Shown: positions 55,052 to 64,000 of the stretch, piece by piece
Position numbering within the stretch: position 1 is the first letter of the stretch
How the letters are laid out: each line of letters begins with the position of its first letter
NCBI RefSeq assembly: GCF_002205895.1
Contig: NZ_NJDE01000025.1
Span: 1 to 64,000, forward strand
Source: Saccharibacillus sp. O23
GTDB lineage: Bacteria; Bacillota; Bacilli; Paenibacillales; Paenibacillaceae
Direction of reading: 5' to 3'
Length of the DNA: 64,000 bases
Program-made: the position numbers and the translations under genes
The notes under the pieces: model-generated
What the model was told of the DNA's origin: nothing
Databases searched by the model: none
Seen by the model: only the letters and a program-made list of their open reading frames with translations

Positions 55052-56398
55052 ATGAAACCTATAAATGTGACTAAAAAAGCTTTTTTCTCCATAATAACCA
55101 CTGTTACTCTGTTTACTGCTGTTGTAGGTTTTCAACTTTCGACGCGCTTCGACCACGAAGGATGGGCAGATCGAAATTCGACAAATAAACCGGTCAGCTT
55201 CGTATCTCCCAAACCGGTTTTCGACATTTTCGTTAAATATACGGATCAAACCGGAGAGCGCGCCGCTCTCAACGTCACGCACGATTTGCAGTACCATATC
55301 TACTGGGATATGAAGATGATGTCACTGCGCACGAATGCGGAAGGTCTTGCCAAGCTGAGCAGCAACGATTCGATCGCCTCGATCGAACTGAGCCGAGATT
55401 ACAAAGGTCTCCCGCAAAGTTCGATCCTGCCGAACGATCAAACGCCTGCCTCGACCCCGGTTTCTTCCGCTTCCAAGCTGAAACAAGGACAATGGGGTTA
55501 CGGAGCTATCGACACCGCTAAAGCGGCTCAAGCCGGTTATACCGGCAAAGGCGTCAAGATCGCCGTGCTCGACACGGGCATCTCCGAAGAATCGGGACTG
55601 AAGATCAGCGGCGGAACTTCCACGATCGACGGCGTTTCTTCCTACGAGGATGATAACGGGCACGGCACGTTCGTAGCGGGAATCATCGGCGCTAAAAGCA
55701 AAGCGTATAAAGGCATTGCCCCGGACGCTTCTATCTATGCCGTCAAAGTCATGGATAAAGACGGAAACGGTTCGACGACGTCTTTAGCCGAAGGACTCGA
55801 CTGGGCAATCCGCAACAATATGGATGTCGTCAATCTGTCGTTATCCTACCCGCAGGATTCCCCGGCCGTTGACGACTTGCTTGTCAAAGCGAACGAAAAA
55901 GGAATTACGGTGATCGTAGCCGCCGGCAATGCCGGCAAGTCTGACGGCAGCGGCGATACGCTCGCTTATCCGGCCCAGTCTCCGGAAACGATCGCGATCG
56001 CGGCTGTCGATTCCAATCTGAAACGCGCCGACTTCTCCGGCACGGGCAACCAAGTCGAGTTTTCCGCGCCGGGCGTCGGCATCGTCAGCAGCAGCATCTC
56101 GGGCAAATATAAGATCAGCGAAGGAACTTCCACGGCCGCACCTTTCGTCAGCGGTATGGTGGCCGTCTTGAAACAAGCTTACCCGACGTTGAACGCCGAC
56201 CAGATCCGGACCGCATTGCAGCTCGGTGCAATCGATCTGGGCACGCCGGGACGCGATCCCCAATACGGATACGGACTGATTTCGTTCGACCAGTTGATCG
56301 GCAAAAATTCGGTCATCGCCGAAGCGACAGCAGCGGATTCTTCTTCGAACGTGCCGGCTTCGAACAACAGCGCTTCCGCTGCCCCGACTTCGCCTTGA
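55052..56398 (+). CDS. Secreted subtilisin-like serine protease (S8)
   Basis: The 448-residue protein begins with a basic-hydrophobic signal or anchor (MKPINVTKKAFFSIITTVTL...), without a clear AxA site. A divergent I9-like prodomain lies at about 50-120 (VFDIFVKYTDQ...SNDSIASIELSRDY). The catalytic domain follows with Asp in KIAVLDTGIS, His in DDNGHGTFVAGI, oxyanion Asn in VVAAGNAGKS-like VAAGNAGK, and Ser in EGTSTAAPFVSG (GTSTAAP instead of the usual GTSMAAP). A Ser/Ala/Asn-rich tail ends the chain. GAGGAG precedes the ATG at 55052. It is a single-gene unit closed by a terminator. Confidence 0.92.
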   Translation: MKPINVTKKAFFSIITTVTLFTAVVGFQLSTRFDHEGWADRNSTNKPVSFVSPKPVFDIFVKYTDQTGERAALNVTHDLQYHIYWDMKMMSLRTNAEGLAKLSSNDSIASIELSRDYKGLPQSSILPNDQTPASTPVSSASKLKQGQWGYGAIDTAKAAQAGYTGKGVKIAVLDTGISEESGLKISGGTSTIDGVSSYEDDNGHGTFVAGIIGAKSKAYKGIAPDASIYAVKVMDKDGNGSTTSLAEGLDWAIRNNMDVVNLSLSYPQDSPAVDDLLVKANEKGITVIVAAGNAGKSDGSGDTLAYPAQSPETIAIAAVDSNLKRADFSGTGNQVEFSAPGVGIVSSSISGKYKISEGTSTAAPFVSGMVAVLKQAYPTLNADQIRTALQLGAIDLGTPGRDPQYGYGLISFDQLIGKNSVIAEATAADSSSNVPASNNSASAAPTSP

Positions 56399-56451
56399 TT
56401 GTGCGACTCGGTTCGGCTTCGAATACTGCCGGGATATACCTTTGCCCGGCA

Positions 56452-56500
56452 AAACAAACGCCCTTCCCCCGGATATTTTTCGGAGGAAGGGCGTTTTTGG
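56452..56500. terminator. Bidirectional terminator between the subtilase and GH16 genes
   Basis: AAACGCCCTTCC(56456-56467) and GGAAGGGCGTTT(56485-56496) form a perfect 12-bp stem with T-rich ends on both strands. It lies between convergent genes. Confidence 0.9.
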
Positions 56501-56514
56501 AGATGCGCCGCGTT

Positions 56515-59500
56515 TTACTGCGTTTTGCCCAGATTGACCAAGCTGATTCCGGACAAGGCGATCGTCGTATCCGCCTGCTCGGTCCCGTCGATCTTGCCCA
56601 TATCGAACACGATCCGGCTGTTCGCGTAGCTGTCTTCGGTCGCCGGGAACGTAAACGTGAATTCTTGTTCTTCCGTCGCGAGGTCTACTCGGTTGCCGTA
56701 GAACCCGGTCCATTCGTAATTGGCGGGCACGTCTACCCAGCCGATGCCTAAGCCCAATTTGCGCGCTTTGTCCGCTTTGGCCGTAAAGGTCAGCTTATAC
56801 GTATAGCCTTTTTGCATGGCAAAACCTTCTTGGATCAACTGCCGATCCCACGGATTTTCTCCGACCTGCGCGATCTTGGCCTGCAATTTGCCGTTATCGG
56901 CGCTGATCGTCAGAGCGTCCGGTTTGTCGCCGGCGGCATACGGGAACCAACCGGTCGTACCGTTCGAGAAGTCGCCGTTGGCGATCAGATTGACTTGTAC
57001 CGGTTGACCTCCTTGATCGGCGGCCGAATTGACTTCGAACAATCGCACGTTCCGGATCGATACTTGATGCTCGCCTGCCGCCGTCGGCGGATTGCCCAGA
57101 CCGAAATTCAGCAAAGCGTTGTCGTCCGCCGTCTCGCCCATCGTGAACGTATACGCATACGACTGAGAAGCCGTCGTCAAGGCCGCAGGCTGATCCAAAT
57201 ATTTGACTTCGTCGCTGCCCGTCTTGGACACGACGACCTGTATCGATTTGTCTGCCGAAGCCGAAGCGTCGAAGCTCAAACGATACGTTTTGCCCGCTTC
57301 GAGCGAGAGCTGCCCCTGCTGCAAGATCGCGTCCCACCAGTTCTGCGTCGTACTCGGCAGCGTCAGGCTGATGCCCTGCTCGGAACTATAAGCCGTTGCC
57401 GTCGCAGCAGAAGGAATCGTCCAATCCGCCGCAGCCGCGCTCAACTCGCCGTTCTTCACTTGGCTGCGCGAAATGTCGAGCCAGCGCGTGTTGTACTCGC
57501 TGCCTTCGAAATTCACGTAATACGTTTTGCCGGCTTCCAGCGTAACCGCGGGCAGGTATACGGTGCGATAAGTCTGCCAGCCGCCGGTATCGCCCAATAC
57601 GAGATCCGTGTTCGCGACGTCGACACCGTTCTCGTCTTGCACCGAGAACCGAACCTTCGCGTCGGCTTTGGCGCTGGCCATCCGCGTCGAGAAGATATAA
57701 GGACCGTCGCCTGCCGGGGTGATCTTGAATTGCAGGCGATCGCCTTCGTCCATATAGCTGACGTGTTTGCCGCCTTCGCTAGAATCTTCGAGCTGCAAGC
57801 CCTGCATCGCATAAGCGTCGGCTGCCGGGATATGGACGTAATTCGAGAATCCGACCGCTTTTCCGCGTTTGGTCAACCGGACGTTATCGACGTAGACTTT
57901 GCCTGTCGAGCCGCCGAACAATAGTCGGAGTTCCGACGTCGCGACCTGCTCGCCCGCTCCGATCGAGATCTCGCCCGAATAGGTCTTCATCTCGGAAGCG
58001 ATCTGAAGCTGCTGTCCTTGGGTGATCTGCACGTCATGGCCTTCGGCCGTCGACAATCCGAGATCCATGATTCCTGCGGTATCGGCTTTGGCTTCGAACG
58101 AGAATCCGTAAGCCGTATCGCTTTCGAGCTTGAGGCCCGGTTGAACGACGGCGACCTGCTGCGGCTGACCGTTCGTTTTCTTGACGTCGACCACGAGCTG
58201 CCGCTCCATGATCGGGAATTTCAAGAAGTTATTGACCGATACCTGCGCTTCCGCTCCCGGCTGAATCTCCGTCTTCCAGAAGCCGAGGCGTTCTTTGCCT
58301 TGATCGAAGGTGCCGTTATAGACGTAGTTGCCGTCCGGAAGCGCTTTGCGTTCGACTTGAACCGGATCGGCTTCGCCGATCTCCGTCAACTTGACGTTGG
58401 TTACCCACGCCTCGCCTTTTTCCAGCCCCAGATTGAATTCGAACCGGGCGTTATTGTCCGAACCGCCGCGCATATCGAATTCGTAGCTGTACGGCTGCCA
58501 ATCGGTCGTGATCGGGAACGATTTTTCTCCGGAATAGTTCGTCCAGCTTTTCTCGAACTGCGTGACTTTGGAGCGCAGCGTCCGGTTCGCCGAAGCTTTC
58601 GCTTCGAACTCGACTTTATACTTTTTGTTTTTCTGCAGGTACATCGGCATCTGCGTCAACTGGATCGAATAACTTTCCGTTCCGGCTTCGGAGATCGAGA
58701 CTTTGGCCGCTCGGCCTTTGACCGGATCGTCGACTACTTCGACTTTGCCTTTCCCGCCCGCGTTCTCGATAAATTTCCAGTCGGCAGGCACGCCGCTCGC
58801 GTCCGATCCTTTAGCGAAAGCTTCATTATAAATCTGATTGCCGTCCGCCTGCGGCGCGCGCTGACGTTCCGGCTCGATCGGAGCCGACGTCACGTCGGGC
58901 CATTGATCCAGATTCTTATAGGAATAGACCCGCACGAAATCGACGTTCATCTGCTCGGAAACGAAAGCGCTGTCCGGTGCTCCCGGCCAATCTCCGCCGA
59001 CCGCCAGATTGAGGATCAGATAGAACGGCCGATCGAACGGAGCCGGGAACGTATAGCTCTCCGGCTGCCCGGCCGCCGTCGTCTGCCAGTTGTTGATCTG
59101 ATGATGCAGCTTGCCGTCCACGTAGAACCGGATCATGCCCGGCAGCCATTCGACTTGAAAATCGTGATAATCGTCGGCAAAAGATTCGCCCTGCGGCAGC
59201 GTGAATTTGCCTTGATCATGGCCGTGCGAACCGTCCGCTTTGACCGAATCGTAGTGGATCGTGCTGTACGTTTCGTGGTCTTTGCCCGCGCCGCCGATCA
59301 GTTCCATGATGTCGATCTCGCCGGAAGCCGGCCAGCCTCCGTAATGCGCTTCGTCCGTCGGCATCATCCAGATCGCCGGCCACATGCCCTGCTGCGTCGG
59401 AAGTTTCGCTCTGACCACGACTTTCCCGTACGTCCAATCGCCTTTTTCTTTGGTGATCAGCTTGCCGGACGTATAATTTTTGCTGCCTTTTTGCTGTTTT

Positions 59501-60999
59501 TTGGCTTCGATCTGCAGCACGCTGCGGCTGCCGTCTTTGGCGATGCGCGTATTGTCCGGGCTGTAATATTGCAGTTCGTTGTTATACACCAGCTCGGTAT
59601 CTTGGACCGTCCATTTGGACGCGTCCACGGCGGAGCCGTCGAACTCGTCGTTCCAGACCATCTGCCACTGTTCGTCCGGAATGGTCGTGGACGGCACCGG
59701 CTTTTCTCCAGAAGGCGTACCGGGAACGGAAGGTGTCGTGCCGCCGGGATTCGAAGACCCGTTTCCGCCCGTGTTCGAAGAATTTCCGCCGCCGGCAGAA
59801 GCCGAAGGCGAAGCGGGTTTAGACGGCGTCGACTGAACCTGAACGCTTCCAGGCGCCGTGCCGTCCGCGTATCGTCCCGGTGCGACCGTTTTGCCGTTTA
59901 GCGACACGTCCGCCGCGCTCACTTCAAACTGTTTGATCACGCCCGTACCTTCGATTGCCGTACGAGCGGCCCGACTATTTACTTTCAATGTCGCGATCGT
60001 ACTCTCCGCCGCAAGTTCCAATTCGGATTGCCGTTCGACGACCATTTCTTCGATCTGCGTGGTTCCCGTCATCGTGAGATGGACCGGAACGAATTTTTTG
60101 TCGACCACGACCCGATTCAGTTTGGAATCTTGGATGTTGATCGAATGGCTCCCTCCGCCTCGAACGATCACGCTTCCGGTAACGGTCACGCCTTCGAGCG
60201 TTACCGTGCCTTCCCCGATCGCTTCCGTCAACAGCAGATTGCCGTTAACCGTCATATTTTTCAACGTCGCGTCGGCCGATCTCACGATCAGATTTCCGTT
60301 AACGTCGGATTCGTAAGTTCCCGGAACGCTGCGGACATCGGCGATCATCGACGACAGCAGCACGGCGGCTTCCGCTCGCGTAATCTCGGATTTCGGATTC
60401 AGACCACCGTTGTATCCGTTTACAATTTTCTGTTTAACGAAGTAACTCAACGCTTGTCTGGCATAACCGGCAACGTCCTGCCCGTCTCGGAACGCGGCAT
60501 TCAGCGTATCGTTCTCGCCGCCCGTCGATAATCCGAACGCGCGGTCGGCCATCACCATCGCGTCTTGGCGGGTAATCGCAAGCTTGGGAGACAGATGCGA
60601 AGCGTCGGTTCCTTGAAGGATGCCGGAGCCGCTTGCCCGCGTAAGCGCGTCGTAATACCAATCTTTTTCGCTAAGATCGACATAGCTCCCCGCTGCTTGA
60701 TCTCCCGCGAATCCGAAGGCCCGGTCGAGTATGACCGCGAATTCGGCGCGGCTGATCGGTTCGCCCGGTCTGAACGTGCCGTCCGCGTACCCTTCGCTCA
60801 GCGCCATGCTCCGCAAGCGCGCCGCCGCGTTCTCGGCCCAATGGCCTTGCAAATCTGTGTAGGGAGCCGAGAGCAGGCTAGACGCCTGCCCCCGTTCCGC
60901 TGCGGTTTGCGGTTTTCCTTCTGCCGCTCCGGCTGCTGCCGGAACCGCCAACGACGCGATCATGCTGCTCGCTACCAGACAAACCAAGCTTTTTTTCAC
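56515..60999 (-). CDS. SLH-anchored GH16 beta-glucanase with tandem CBM4/9 modules
   Basis: The 1494-residue exported enzyme has a signal peptide (1-26), three SLH domains (~44-222), a beta-rich region (~230-375), a Gly/Ser/Pro linker and a GH16 domain (~443-690). The catalytic motif EIDIME is at 561-566, with Glu561 as nucleophile and Glu566 as acid/base, as in laminarinases and lichenases. About four CBM4/9-like modules of 150-200 residues follow (for example NQIYNEAFAKG and NYVYNGTFDQG starts). Endo-1,3- or 1,3-1,4-beta-glucanase activity is the best guess. The start is GTG at 60999 with GGGAGG eight bases upstream. It is last in an operon with two sugar permeases. Confidence 0.94.
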   Translation of the reverse strand: MKKSLVCLVASSMIASLAVPAAAGAAEGKPQTAAERGQASSLLSAPYTDLQGHWAENAAARLRSMALSEGYADGTFRPGEPISRAEFAVILDRAFGFAGDQAAGSYVDLSEKDWYYDALTRASGSGILQGTDASHLSPKLAITRQDAMVMADRAFGLSTGGENDTLNAAFRDGQDVAGYARQALSYFVKQKIVNGYNGGLNPKSEITRAEAAVLLSSMIADVRSVPGTYESDVNGNLIVRSADATLKNMTVNGNLLLTEAIGEGTVTLEGVTVTGSVIVRGGGSHSINIQDSKLNRVVVDKKFVPVHLTMTGTTQIEEMVVERQSELELAAESTIATLKVNSRAARTAIEGTGVIKQFEVSAADVSLNGKTVAPGRYADGTAPGSVQVQSTPSKPASPSASAGGGNSSNTGGNGSSNPGGTTPSVPGTPSGEKPVPSTTIPDEQWQMVWNDEFDGSAVDASKWTVQDTELVYNNELQYYSPDNTRIAKDGSRSVLQIEAKKQQKGSKNYTSGKLITKEKGDWTYGKVVVRAKLPTQQGMWPAIWMMPTDEAHYGGWPASGEIDIMELIGGAGKDHETYSTIHYDSVKADGSHGHDQGKFTLPQGESFADDYHDFQVEWLPGMIRFYVDGKLHHQINNWQTTAAGQPESYTFPAPFDRPFYLILNLAVGGDWPGAPDSAFVSEQMNVDFVRVYSYKNLDQWPDVTSAPIEPERQRAPQADGNQIYNEAFAKGSDASGVPADWKFIENAGGKGKVEVVDDPVKGRAAKVSISEAGTESYSIQLTQMPMYLQKNKKYKVEFEAKASANRTLRSKVTQFEKSWTNYSGEKSFPITTDWQPYSYEFDMRGGSDNNARFEFNLGLEKGEAWVTNVKLTEIGEADPVQVERKALPDGNYVYNGTFDQGKERLGFWKTEIQPGAEAQVSVNNFLKFPIMERQLVVDVKKTNGQPQQVAVVQPGLKLESDTAYGFSFEAKADTAGIMDLGLSTAEGHDVQITQGQQLQIASEMKTYSGEISIGAGEQVATSELRLLFGGSTGKVYVDNVRLTKRGKAVGFSNYVHIPAADAYAMQGLQLEDSSEGGKHVSYMDEGDRLQFKITPAGDGPYIFSTRMASAKADAKVRFSVQDENGVDVANTDLVLGDTGGWQTYRTVYLPAVTLEAGKTYYVNFEGSEYNTRWLDISRSQVKNGELSAAAADWTIPSAATATAYSSEQGISLTLPSTTQNWWDAILQQGQLSLEAGKTYRLSFDASASADKSIQVVVSKTGSDEVKYLDQPAALTTASQSYAYTFTMGETADDNALLNFGLGNPPTAAGEHQVSIRNVRLFEVNSAADQGGQPVQVNLIANGDFSNGTTGWFPYAAGDKPDALTISADNGKLQAKIAQVGENPWDRQLIQEGFAMQKGYTYKLTFTAKADKARKLGLGIGWVDVPANYEWTGFYGNRVDLATEEQEFTFTFPATEDSYANSRIVFDMGKIDGTEQADTTIALSGISLVNLGKTQ

Positions 61000-61040
61000 T
61001 CGTATTCCTCCCGCGAATCTATTTCGTTCAAAGGAGCCGT

Positions 61041-61919
61041 CTATTCTTTGACTGCTCCGATCACGATGCCTTTTACGAAAAAGCGCTGCAAGAACGGATA
61101 GATCATCAAGATCGGCAGCGCGCCGATAAAGATCTGCGCCGCGCGAACGGTACGCTGCGACACGTTTTCCAGCATGGACGGATCGACGTTGATCTTGCTG
61201 AGGTCCTGCTGGACGATAATCGTCTGAAGCAAAGAAGCCAGCGGATAATTTTTGACGTCGGACATGTAGATCATGCCGTCGAACCAAGAGTTCCATTGAC
61301 CGACCATCGTGAACAGCGACAGCGTCGCGATCGCCGGCATGGACAGCGGGATGTACACGAGCATCAGCGTTTTGAAATGGCCCGCACCGTCCAGGTAAGC
61401 CGCTTCTTCCATTTCTTTGGGCAGGCCCCGGAAGAAGTTCATCATCAAGATCACGTTCCATACGGACAACGCCCCGGGAAGCACCAGCGCCCAGATCGTA
61501 TCCATCAAGCCCAGCTTCTGAATCAGGATGTAGCTCGGAATCAAGCCGCCGCTGAACAGAATCGTGAACACGAAGAACCACGTATAGATCGAGCGGCCTT
61601 TGAAGCTGAGATCTTCTTTGGACAGCGGGAAGGCGGTGATCAGCATGACGAACATGCCGATCGCGGTCGCGAGCACGGTCCGTTTGACCGAGACCAGCAG
61701 CGAATCGATAAAGTTGGAATTGCCGAACGTTTTGACGTAAGCGTCCGTGGTGAAGCCTTTCGGCCAGAAGCCTACGAGATTCGCGGAAGCTGGCGCCATG
61801 CTGCTGAACGAGACGGCCAAGATATGCACGATCGGCAGAATGCACAGCAGCGACAAGATGCCCAAAAAGGTATAGTTGAAGATGCTGAACAGCCGATAGC
61901 CTTTTGTTTTGTAATACAA
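61041..61919 (-). CDS. Carbohydrate ABC transporter permease (MalG/YtcP type)
   Basis: The 292-residue inner subunit has six predicted membrane helices and the cytoplasmic EAA loop EEAAYLDGAGHFKTLMLVYIPLSMP, which docks with the ATPase. The C-terminus (IGALPILMIYPFLQRFFVKGIVIGAVKE) is typical of CUT1 permeases. It begins 15 bases after the LplB-type permease and is followed 41 bases later by the GH16 gene. Its likely cargo is oligosaccharides released by that enzyme. No ATPase gene is nearby; a shared MsmX-like ATPase is expected. Confidence 0.93.
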   Translation of the reverse strand: MYYKTKGYRLFSIFNYTFLGILSLLCILPIVHILAVSFSSMAPASANLVGFWPKGFTTDAYVKTFGNSNFIDSLLVSVKRTVLATAIGMFVMLITAFPLSKEDLSFKGRSIYTWFFVFTILFSGGLIPSYILIQKLGLMDTIWALVLPGALSVWNVILMMNFFRGLPKEMEEAAYLDGAGHFKTLMLVYIPLSMPAIATLSLFTMVGQWNSWFDGMIYMSDVKNYPLASLLQTIIVQQDLSKINVDPSMLENVSQRTVRAAQIFIGALPILMIYPFLQRFFVKGIVIGAVKE

Positions 61920-61934
61920 GCCTTTTGCTCCTCT

Positions 61935-62900
61935 CTAGAACACGCGGTAATTCGCGAGTTTGTAAGCCATCCGGTACGAGATCACGATCAGGATCGTAGC
62001 GACCACCGATTTGAACAGCCCGACCGCCGTCGCGAAACTCATCTTGCCGTTCAGGATGCCCAGACGGTAGACGAAGGTGTCGATGATATCGCCTTTGTCG
62101 TACACGAGCGGATTGTACAGGTTGAATACCTGATCGAAGCCCGCGTTCAGGATGTTGCCGATCGACAGCGTCATCAGCACGATCGTGATCGGCATCAGCG
62201 CGGGAATCGTGATATGCAGCGTCTGCTTGAAGCGGTTCGCTCCGTCCACTTCGGCCGCTTCGTACAGCGCCGGGTTAATGCCGGAGAGCGAAGCCAAGAA
62301 TACGATCGTGCCGAAGCCGAATTCTTTCCACACGTCGCTGACGATCAGCGTAACCCGGAACCATGTTCCGTCGCCCAAGAAGAAGATCGGCTTGCCGCCC
62401 AGCGCGACGATCAGTTGATTGACCATGCCCCCTTGCGGCGAGAGGATATCGAGCAGAATCCCGCCCAAGATGACCCACGACAGAAAGTGCGGCAGATAGA
62501 CCAACGTCTGGCTGACTCTTTTGAACGCGGTCAAACGGACTTCGTTCAGCAGAATCGCGAACAAGAACGGCGCGATCAACCCGGCGACGATCTTGAAGAA
62601 CGCGATCAGCAGCGTGTTCCAAATGACTTGACCGACATCCGGATATAAAAATAAATACTTGAAATTATCCCAACCTACCCATTTTGAGCCTGTAAAACCC
62701 AAGTAAGGTTTGAAGTCTTGAAAAGCGATAACGATTCCGCCCATCGGTATGTACTGAAACACGATCGCCAGCAGAACCGCCGGCAGCAGCATGATATGCA
62801 AAGACCAGTTCCGCCGCATATTCCAGCGCTGTCTGGCTTTAACGACCCTCTCTTTGCGAGGCGCGCTCAACGTCTGTTCTTTCACCCCTACATCCCCCAT
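61935..62900 (-). CDS. Carbohydrate ABC transporter permease (LplB/YteP type)
   Basis: The ~320-residue permease has a charged N-terminus and six helices from about residue 33. Its EAA loop is YEAAEVDGANRFKQTLHITIPALMP. The motif IPMGGIVIAFQDFKPYLGFTGSKWVGWDNFKYLF, in part, is typical of LplB-type proteins of Paenibacillus. Two starts are possible: ATG at 62900 with no clear site, or GTG at 62885 preceded by GGGGGATG. It heads the permease-permease-GH16 operon and is divergent from the sensor kinase. Confidence 0.93.
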   Translation of the reverse strand: MGDVGVKEQTLSAPRKERVVKARQRWNMRRNWSLHIMLLPAVLLAIVFQYIPMGGIVIAFQDFKPYLGFTGSKWVGWDNFKYLFLYPDVGQVIWNTLLIAFFKIVAGLIAPFLFAILLNEVRLTAFKRVSQTLVYLPHFLSWVILGGILLDILSPQGGMVNQLIVALGGKPIFFLGDGTWFRVTLIVSDVWKEFGFGTIVFLASLSGINPALYEAAEVDGANRFKQTLHITIPALMPITIVLMTLSIGNILNAGFDQVFNLYNPLVYDKGDIIDTFVYRLGILNGKMSFATAVGLFKSVVATILIVISYRMAYKLANYRVF

Positions 62901-63030
62901 AATTCAAAATTTGTATTTTACAAGCAGTTATGAACTTGTATATTAAAATTATAACGACGGCCGTTCGCGATCTATATCCTAATATTGCAACAACCATAAC
63001 AATATCTTAACGAGTTGAGGAGGTCGGGCT

Positions 63031-64000
63031 TTGTTTGCTCGTCTGAACGTCTTTACCAAAATCACGCTGCTGTTCGTATCGCTGCTTGTCCTCGTATTGT
63101 TTCTCTACACGTATTCGAACCGGGAAAGCGTGCGCGTGATCGAACACGAGATCCAGACCAACACCACGAACCGGTTATCGAGCTTCGCCGATTCCGTCGA
63201 GTCCAACATCTACCAATTGTCGCTGTACGGCATGTCGATCGGCCAAGACTCCAGCATTCAGGAATATCAGCGTCCGGATTACAAAAACGAACCTTACGAA
63301 CGGGTCAAAGTCGGCAGCGCGATTCTGGAAAAAATGAATCTGTACAACGCCGCCAGCAAGTGGCATTCGACGATCACGCTCTACTTCCCGAGGTTGCAAA
63401 AAGTCATTTCGACGGATTATTATGCTTATATCCCGTACGAGACCGGCGAATTTTCGAAACCGCTATCAAAATCGTGGGTCTATCAAGGCAACCGATTCGA
63501 GTGGTACACGACCGAGCCGACGACGGCGATGGACACGCCGGCCAAGTCGCGGTTGATCACCAAGATCAGTTTTCCCGCGCGCCACCTGACGAACATGCTG
63601 GATCAGAACAAATTGAACAACAAAGGCGATCCGTTCATGTTCCACCCGCAGCTCGGCTTGATCGGCAACAGCAGCGGAAGCGACGCGTTGACGGTGGTGC
63701 AATCCGAACTGAAAGACATGCGATTGGGCGAAAAAGGCGGATTTACCACGACGCTTGACGGCAAAGAATATTACGTCTCGTATATTCGCTCGGGCAGTCT
63801 CGGATGGTATTACGTCGATTACGTCCCGATGCAGCAGATTCTGGGACCGGTCACGAACAGCCGGAATCTGTTCTACGCGTCGATCGCCGTGCTGATCGCG
63901 ATGTGCATCGTCGTGCTCTACGTGCTGTACCGCAGCGTGCAGCTTCCTCTGCTCCAACTGGTCAAAGGCACGAACCGCTTGGCGGTCGGGGACTTCTCCG
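63031..64000 (+). CDS. Membrane sensor histidine kinase (YesM-like), N-terminal part only
   Basis: The reading frame opens with TTG at 63031, with GAGGAGG about ten bases upstream, and is still open at the right edge (323 codons seen). It shows a membrane helix (~10-28), an extracytoplasmic domain of about 255 residues with a dCache-like pattern, a second helix (~285-305) and the start of a HAMP domain (LLQLVKGTNRLAVGDFS). The kinase domain itself is beyond the window. Position opposite LplB/YtcP permeases is typical of YesM/YesN pairs that control polysaccharide uptake, so YesM-type is inferred. Confidence 0.85.
   Translation, partial: MFARLNVFTKITLLFVSLLVLVLFLYTYSNRESVRVIEHEIQTNTTNRLSSFADSVESNIYQLSLYGMSIGQDSSIQEYQRPDYKNEPYERVKVGSAILEKMNLYNAASKWHSTITLYFPRLQKVISTDYYAYIPYETGEFSKPLSKSWVYQGNRFEWYTTEPTTAMDTPAKSRLITKISFPARHLTNMLDQNKLNNKGDPFMFHPQLGLIGNSSGSDALTVVQSELKDMRLGEKGGFTTTLDGKEYYVSYIRSGSLGWYYVDYVPMQQILGPVTNSRNLFYASIAVLIAMCIVVLYVLYRSVQLPLLQLVKGTNRLAVGDFS

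Noticed and set aside
61000-61845. N-terminal extension giving a 1776-residue GH16 protein
   Set aside because: The added part overlaps the MalG-type permease in another frame and lacks family features; GTG at 60999 has a proper ribosome binding site followed by a signal peptide.

Overview
The window reads as a chromosomal segment of a fairly GC-rich, low-G+C-phylum Gram-positive bacterium of the Paenibacillaceae (Paenibacillus or Saccharibacillus type). The evidence is the Bacillus-like order of housekeeping genes, strong AGGAGG-type ribosome binding sites, SLH-domain surface proteins, and LplB/YtcP-type sugar permeases beside a dCache-like sensor kinase. Assignment to a genus is inference; no 16S gene is present. 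No rRNA, tRNA, IS element or CRISPR array was seen.

Positions 1-31400 are mostly core genome on the minus strand. Reading with transcription from right to left, this part holds coaD/rsmD, a SepM/YlbL protease, yceD-rpmF, the fatty-acid/phospholipid operon fapR-plsX-fabH-fabD-fabG-acpP-fabF, rnc-smc-ftsY, a hemolysin III-type membrane protein, ylxM-ffh, rpsP-khpA-rimM-trmD, rplS, lepB-rbgA, rnhB and a YlqG-like low-complexity protein that runs off the left edge. Compared with Bacillus subtilis, the trmD-rplS junction is split by a TPM-domain gene and a PadR-DUF1700-DUF4097 cassette on the plus strand (4851-9342). A FapR operator lies over the predicted start site of the fapR promoter, and fapR itself has no obvious conventional start codon.

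Positions 31400-42050 carry accessory metabolism: an SMP-30/gluconolactonase-like protein with an SGNH hydrolase, an AraC regulator divergent from a GH42 beta-galactosidase, a Yip1-type membrane protein, a GH13 oligo-1,6-glucosidase, a small secreted protein of unknown function and a TetM/EF-G-like GTPase. Positions 42169-45957 encode an SLH-anchored surface protein with nine near-identical IPT/TIG repeats.

Positions 46150-54800 hold a MarR-regulated MMPL/RND exporter, two GNAT acetyltransferases, rpiA, and a two-gene unit pairing a cobalamin-binding protein that has the CarH-like W-x9-EH light-sensing signature with a hybrid histidine kinase lacking its own sensor domain. I regard this pair as the most interesting system in the window. 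Positions 55000-64000 encode a secreted subtilase and a beta-glucan locus: an SLH-GH16-CBM glucanase downstream of two ABC permeases, divergent from a sensor kinase cut by the right edge.
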